From assembly GCA_021786455.1 (NCBI GenBank), contig JAJYNF010000078.1:1-17836 (forward strand): a stretch of DNA of 17,836 nt, given 5' to 3'. A program made the position numbers and the translations under genes. Within the stretch, counting starts at the first letter, position 1, and each line of letters starts with the position of its first letter. Below the pieces are notes generated by a model. The model did not search any database and was not told the origin of the DNA. It saw only the letters and a program-made list of their open reading frames with translations. This DNA comes from Acidobacteriota bacterium (GTDB lineage: Bacteria; Acidobacteriota; Terriglobia; UBA7540). Below are positions 14,084 to 17,836 of the stretch, piece by piece.

Positions 14084-15286
14084 ATGCGCAAGCCTTTTTT
14101 TGCCGTTGCGTTTCTTCTTGTGTGTCTTTTCGCCTGTGCCGGGATTGGAGTGGCGCAGCAAGCGAGTTTGGGCGGTGTTGTTCCCATCACCAGTTTGGGA
14201 ACTCGCACTCCGATTCCGCTCCCGACCCTGACCCCCGAAGGCGGGCAGCTCATTTTCTCCGACGCCCCCGAAATCCTCAATAGCTCCATGAACCTGCCGG
14301 GCGCGATGTACCGGGATCAAGTCGAGGGGGAATTTCGAATTTTTTACCATCACCAAAACAAGACTTCCGAGAGCCTGAATATCGGAGCCGCTGTTACCAA
14401 TACGACGGAACAATCGGAGCTTCTATTCGCAATCGGACAGGGCCGAGGGCTCAGCGTCTTCCCCGACCTCGCGGGGCAGACGGCGCTTTCCGAATTCCTT
14501 GCCAGCCATAGCGCCGTCACTTACCTGACGACACTGTCGCCCGGCCAAACCTACTGGTCGGTCCAAAGCGTTCCGGTCAATGACACCGCGTCCGCCATTT
14601 TGCAATACGCGCTGATCACTGTTCCAGCCGGGGCGGAAACAACTTCGCTGCCACTCCCCTTGCTTCAGGATCTCAATCCTGCTCCTTTCAATGCTGTAGG
14701 GGAATTCGTGAACGAACCTGCTCTGCCGGCCGGTTTTGGGTACGGCGCAGCCACCGTGACCACTCTCGCCCCAGAACCCCAGGCGCCGTCAGATCCAACC
14801 ACCATTTCGATTCTTGCCGCCCCGCGCCCCGCTCGGGGCACGTTTCCGCACTTTGACCGTTTCGGCTCCTTTACCATCTCTACGGCGCGTGGGCTTCAGG
14901 TTTTGGGAGTGGACACGGCGTTGTCTCAGGCGATGCCGGGAGAATACGAAAAAGGCGTGGATGCCGTTGACGGCGGGATAACAATCTACGATGTGGGAAA
15001 CTACGGCGTGCTGTATAACTTTCACATTCTGGTCAAAAACAGCGTTCCAGATCAACGGGCCCCTTTTGGCCTGCTGATGTGGCCATCGGGCGGCTTTGGT
15101 CATTACGTGATGCTGACCGACGGCAACCTGGCTTTGTCGCCGTTTGTTAAATATACCAGCGCGTGGTGGTTTGACGAGCTGACGCTCGAAGGACTCCCAA
15201 CCGTAATTGACCTTGAAACCAGCTTACCGGGAGGCTCGTTCGGCCCTCAAAGGTTGTTGTTTGACCCTGGATTCGATGGTCAGTGA
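14084..15286 (+). CDS. Secreted protein of unknown function
   Basis: 400 residues. ATG 14084 is chosen because AAAAAGGAGA (14064-14073) lies 10 bases upstream and a signal peptide begins right there (MRKPFFAVAFLLVCLFACAG, then IGVAQQ); the open frame extends 48 codons further upstream but that part is low-complexity and lacks a start signal. Cleavage may be after VAQ; LFAC could alternatively be a weak lipobox. The mature region is beta-rich: PEGGQLIFSDAPEI, EGEFRIFYHHQNKTSE, LNIGAAVTNTTEQSE, LSPGQTYWSVQSVPV, then a Pro/Ala-rich stretch and a second beta-rich part with GITIYDVGNYGVLYNFHILVKN and FGHYVMLTDG. It vaguely recalls secreted proteins annotated near copper-amine-oxidase N-terminal domains in Gram-positives, but I do not recognise a family. 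Situated between sulfatase and sugar transporter, it might bind polymer or coat the cell surface; this is a guess. Confidence 0.85.
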   Translation: MRKPFFAVAFLLVCLFACAGIGVAQQASLGGVVPITSLGTRTPIPLPTLTPEGGQLIFSDAPEILNSSMNLPGAMYRDQVEGEFRIFYHHQNKTSESLNIGAAVTNTTEQSELLFAIGQGRGLSVFPDLAGQTALSEFLASHSAVTYLTTLSPGQTYWSVQSVPVNDTASAILQYALITVPAGAETTSLPLPLLQDLNPAPFNAVGEFVNEPALPAGFGYGAATVTTLAPEPQAPSDPTTISILAAPRPARGTFPHFDRFGSFTISTARGLQVLGVDTALSQAMPGEYEKGVDAVDGGITIYDVGNYGVLYNFHILVKNSVPDQRAPFGLLMWPSGGFGHYVMLTDGNLALSPFVKYTSAWWFDELTLEGLPTVIDLETSLPGGSFGPQRLLFDPGFDGQ

Positions 15287-15450
15287 AGAGATATTCGCTC
15301 TGAGCCGCTGGCCCCGTGGGAATTGGTAGAAGCTGATTGTTCGCAACGGCGGAATAAAAACGTACAGATGGGATTCGAATGGTGGCACGTCAGTGAAATT
15401 CTCCCTCCGCCGAATGCGCAGCAGAAAAGTGAAACCCCCGGGCATTAACG

Positions 15451-15473
15451 ATCCCAATCTCTTTGTCTGGGAT
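15451..15473 (+). promoter_or_regulatory. Hairpin just before the RhaT-like gene
   Basis: ATCCCA (15451-15456) and TGGGAT (15468-15473) are exact reverse complements around an 11-base loop and end 8 bases before the ATG at 15482. No strong Shine-Dalgarno is visible, so the stem covers the only purine-rich segment near the start and could lower translation. It may be chance. The rest of the 195-base gap from 15287 shows no convincing promoter or gene. Confidence 0.3.
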
Positions 15474-15481
15474 TAGAAGCC

Positions 15482-16534
15482 ATGAACCCCACAAGTTCCG
15501 CTTTGACCCTCGGCATTGCGCTCGCCGTTGTTGCCGGCCTAATGAACGGAACGTTCACCTTGCCCATGCGGTATCTGGGGCGATGGTCGTGGGAAAATGT
15601 CTGGGCGCTGTTCATCGTAGTTTCATGCATCCTCATGCCCATCGTCATCGCGGCTGCCACCGTCTCTCACCTCGCCGAGGCGTTCCGCGAAGCTCCCACG
15701 CGAGCCGTCGTCATCGCCGCCGCCTGCGGGTTTGCCTGGGGGTTTGGAGCGATCATGTTCGGTCAGGGCGTGAGCGCCATCGGCATCTCCATGGCGAACA
15801 CCTTCGTTCTGGCGATCAGTTCCTCTCTCGGTTCGATTCTGCCGATTCTTGTCCTGGCGCCCGATCGTCTTTTTCAGAGGCAGGGTGAGGCGATCGTTGC
15901 GGGCACTGTGGTCGCGATGGTGGGCATCTTTTTCTGCGGTTACGCCGGGAAATTGAAAGAGCAGAGCCAGAAAGACGTCGGGAGCGGAGCGCCACGCGAA
16001 ATGGTTGGCAAGGCGCGGCCCCTTTGGGTCGGCTTAATGCTTTGCGCCGGTTCCGGCATTCTTTCGGCGGTGTTCAACATCGGCTATAGCTCGGCCCAAG
16101 GCATCATTCGCTCTGCAGAACGGTTAGGCAACAGCGCCTTTGCGGGGTCGAATCTTATCTGGCTGCTCATGCTGACCGGCGGTGCCATCGCCAACTTGGT
16201 TTTCTGCTCATACCTCTTCACCCGGAACCGGAGTTGGGCAAAATACGCGCAACCGAAGTCGGCATCCCTTTACGTCCTGACAATTTTGATGGGCTTGCTT
16301 TGGGGCGGAAACACATTCGTTTACGGTTCGGCGGCTCCCCGGCTTGGAAAGCTAGGGCCAGCGATCGGCTGGCCATTGACCCTGGTCACGGGATTGTTGA
16401 CCGCCAACGCCTGCGGGATTATCGCCGGGGAATGGAAAAACTCCGGCCGCGCAGAAAGAGTTTGGATGGGCGTGGGCTTGGCCGTGCTGTTAGCCGCCAT
16501 TGGCACGTTAGGCTGGTCGGCGACGCTGGGCTAG
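15482..16534 (+). CDS. RhaT-family sugar/proton symporter (L-rhamnose transporter-like)
   Basis: Inner-membrane permease of 350 residues in the drug/metabolite transporter superfamily, with about ten hydrophobic helices, for example LTLGIALAVVAGLMNGTF, NVWALFIVVSCILMPIVIAA, IGISMANTFVLAISSSLG, MVGIFFCGYAG and GVGLAVLLAAIGTLGWSA. The N-terminal GLMNGTFTLPMRYLGRWSWENVW matches the RhaT pattern (xPxKxxxxWSWExxW) seen in E. coli RhaT at the same place. Start ATG 15482 begins this homology; the ribosome binding site is weak. RhaT homologues in Acidobacteriota and Planctomycetota need not be rhamnose specific, and no rhamnose catabolic genes (rhaA, rhaB, rhaD) are in the window, so the sugar could be another deoxy- or amino sugar. 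The stop codon's last base is the first base of the palindromic element that follows. Confidence 0.88.
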   Translation: MNPTSSALTLGIALAVVAGLMNGTFTLPMRYLGRWSWENVWALFIVVSCILMPIVIAAATVSHLAEAFREAPTRAVVIAAACGFAWGFGAIMFGQGVSAIGISMANTFVLAISSSLGSILPILVLAPDRLFQRQGEAIVAGTVVAMVGIFFCGYAGKLKEQSQKDVGSGAPREMVGKARPLWVGLMLCAGSGILSAVFNIGYSSAQGIIRSAERLGNSAFAGSNLIWLLMLTGGAIANLVFCSYLFTRNRSWAKYAQPKSASLYVLTILMGLLWGGNTFVYGSAAPRLGKLGPAIGWPLTLVTGLLTANACGIIAGEWKNSGRAERVWMGVGLAVLLAAIGTLGWSATLG

Positions 16535-16660
16535 TGTCGTGCGTCTAACGCCCCTTTACAATGGAGCGTGGTGGCACGGGCGCCCCGCCCGTGTCAAACC
16601 ACGGCCAAGATGGCCGTGCCACACGTCCTGCGCCGGAGAGCGATTTAGGACGCACGACAC
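16534..16660. mobile_element. MITE-like palindromic element, about 127 bp
   Basis: Terminal inverted repeats GTGTCGTGCGTC-TAA (16534-16548) and TTAGGACGCACGACAC (16645-16660) match except for one extra base. Inside, GTGGCACGG (16571-16579) pairs with CCGTGCCAC (16614-16622), and two smaller perfect hairpins are nested within: CACGGGCG-CCC-CGCCCGTG (16575-16593) and CACGGCCA-AGA-TGGCCGTG (16600-16618). No transposase is encoded and no clear target-site duplication is visible. The whole reads as a non-autonomous mobile element or REP-like repeat inserted at the 3' end of the transporter gene. In RNA it would fold strongly and could act as a terminator or stability element. Confidence 0.7.
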
Positions 16661-16732
16661 GAGCGCGCGGAAATCATTGGTAGAGCCCCCCAGTCCTTAA
16701 TGAAATTGCGCTCGCTTTGAAGGAGATACACC

Positions 16733-17836
16733 ATGTTTAGGCACTGCGCCGCGAGGTTCAGCGTGGCTTTCTCGTTAGTCCTACTGTCTTCCTCGATTCT
16801 ATCTGCCGGGCCGGCAAAGCGGCGCAATCCTTTCTGCGCTGGCAAAGACTGCGTCCAGACACGCGAGCTGCTGAAGAATCTTTGCGACTATATCGTCAAG
16901 AATAAGGCCGCCTACCCCACGATCTATATTGGCGGATACTACATGCGTGATCTGGTGGACGGGTACGAAATTTTCGGCGACCGCCGCTATCTCAACACGG
17001 CAATCGCCTACGGCGACTACCTGTTGAAGAGGCAGATGCCGAACGGCTTCTGGGCTTCGGGTTACGGCACGGTCTATTTGGCGGATACCGGCAGCGCACT
17101 GGGACTTTTGATCGCGCTGTACCCTCACGTAGATCATCAGCGCCAGCAGGAGTATTTCAAAGCCATCGAGCGTTACGTGAACTCCATCGAGAAAGATGGG
17201 ATGATCCATAAGGATGGCGCGCTCGGCACGGGCTGGCGGAACGTCAAAGACGATGTGATGACGAACCCGATTCGCGATCAATACACGCTGTCCTCGGCGC
17301 TCACTGGCGGCGAGGTCTTCACTTGGATGTACTACATCACGAAGCAGAATCGATATCGTGAGGTTGCTTACCATGCATTGAAATGGATCTTCAGCGCGAT
17401 GCGAAGTGACGGCAATATCCCGCACATTTTGGCCATGGATAACGCCGCCTGGAGCCAGCGCGGCAATCCACAAGTTGATTACAATCTCTGGCGGAAGCAG
17501 ACTTACGGGACTGCGGCCTACGTCGGAGAAGGCATTTTGTCTTTCAGCCTACATTGTGGCAACCCGATCTGGCGCGCCTGGATTGGGAAGGAAGCCGCGC
17601 TGAACGTCAAGTTCCTACTGCGACATCAACTGCCGGACGGCACCTGGTCAAAACATGGTCGAGATAGCTGGGATCGGACGCGCAGCCCCGGAATTGTCAA
17701 TTACCTCATCTGGTACTACGAGCATGTCCATCACGGCCGCCGCGTGGCGCAAGCGGTACGCCGATTCGACGCCTTCATCATCAACCCCGCGAACGGCAAG
17801 TCCTATGGCCTCCTGAACGATGGCCCGCGCCCTTCC
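16733..17836 (+). CDS. Secreted protein with probable alpha/alpha-barrel fold, 3' end outside window
   Basis: 368 codons are visible with no stop before the right edge. AAGGAG (16720-16725) lies 7 bases before ATG 16733. The N-terminus is a Sec signal peptide (FRHCAARFSVAFSLVLLSSS, likely cleaved near SAG/PAK). The mature region is helical with recurring hairpin motifs: TIYIGGYYMRDLVDGYEIFG, RYLNTAIAYGDYLLKRQM-P-NGFW, GTVYLADTGSALGLLIALYP, YTLSSALTGGEVFTWMYYIT and VKFLLRHQLPDGTWSKHGRD. This resembles six-hairpin glycosidase or polysaccharide-lyase-like catalytic domains and shares the general style of the protein at 8889-11129, though no close sequence match was noted. The function is most likely glycan degradation in the periplasm; family not recognised. 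It stands after the palindromic element and may have its own transcript, as no other promoter could be defined. Confidence 0.85.
   Translation, partial: MFRHCAARFSVAFSLVLLSSSILSAGPAKRRNPFCAGKDCVQTRELLKNLCDYIVKNKAAYPTIYIGGYYMRDLVDGYEIFGDRRYLNTAIAYGDYLLKRQMPNGFWASGYGTVYLADTGSALGLLIALYPHVDHQRQQEYFKAIERYVNSIEKDGMIHKDGALGTGWRNVKDDVMTNPIRDQYTLSSALTGGEVFTWMYYITKQNRYREVAYHALKWIFSAMRSDGNIPHILAMDNAAWSQRGNPQVDYNLWRKQTYGTAAYVGEGILSFSLHCGNPIWRAWIGKEAALNVKFLLRHQLPDGTWSKHGRDSWDRTRSPGIVNYLIWYYEHVHHGRRVAQAVRRFDAFIINPANGKSYGLLNDGPRPS

Noticed and set aside
15370..15395. tRNA T-loop-like sequence GGATTCGAATGG
   Set aside because: ATTCGAAT is a simple palindrome here; no T-stem pairing, no acceptor stem and no anticodon arm could be built on either strand.

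Overview
The window looks like a piece of an Acidobacteriota chromosome, probably from the Bryobacterales/Solibacter side of the phylum. This is inferred from the moderately high G+C, the Oar-like TonB-dependent receptor that starts with a carboxypeptidase-regulatory-like domain and ends with an 'FFNALNHPNFG' type barrel tail, the absence of a SusD partner, and the many Tat-exported hydrolases. No rRNA, tRNA, CRISPR array or complete insertion sequence was seen.

Left part (1 to about 3430, all minus strand): housekeeping and carbon-storage genes. They are the start of adenylosuccinate synthetase (purA, running off the left edge), thioredoxin (trxA) and glycogen synthase (glgA), with a clear promoter in front of glgA and only 29 bases between glgA and trxA. 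Next to them is a GntR-family regulator with a UTRA ligand domain, transcribed away from the rest of the window.

Right part (about 3450 to the end, all plus strand): a glycan-utilisation locus. It runs nanE (ManNAc-6-phosphate 2-epimerase), a BadF/BcrA-type amino-sugar kinase, a very large TonB-dependent receptor, a Tat-exported protein of unrecognised family with a probable alpha/alpha-barrel C-terminal half, a Tat-exported DUF4434-like TIM-barrel protein, a Tat-exported type I sulfatase, a secreted protein of unknown function, a RhaT-like sugar/proton symporter, a small palindromic MITE-like element, and a second secreted protein with probable alpha/alpha-barrel fold that runs off the right edge. 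A working model: exported sulfatase and hydrolases trim a polymer rich in amino sugar (and perhaps rhamnose), the TonB receptor imports oligomers across the outer membrane, RhaT or another permease takes monomers across the inner membrane, the kinase phosphorylates N-acetylhexosamine, and NanE feeds it to GlcNAc-6-phosphate.

Regulation is the most interesting part. CTAG-centred palindromes sit both in the regulator/nanE divergent region (3445-3472) and over the promoter of the TonB receptor (5462-5486), suggesting one UTRA-type regulator controls both units. In addition the nanE leader contains a terminator-like hairpin with a T5 tail and a competing upstream segment, which looks like an attenuator, and the receptor leader contains a perfect 11-bp hairpin. 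These are read by eye and need computation or experiment to confirm.
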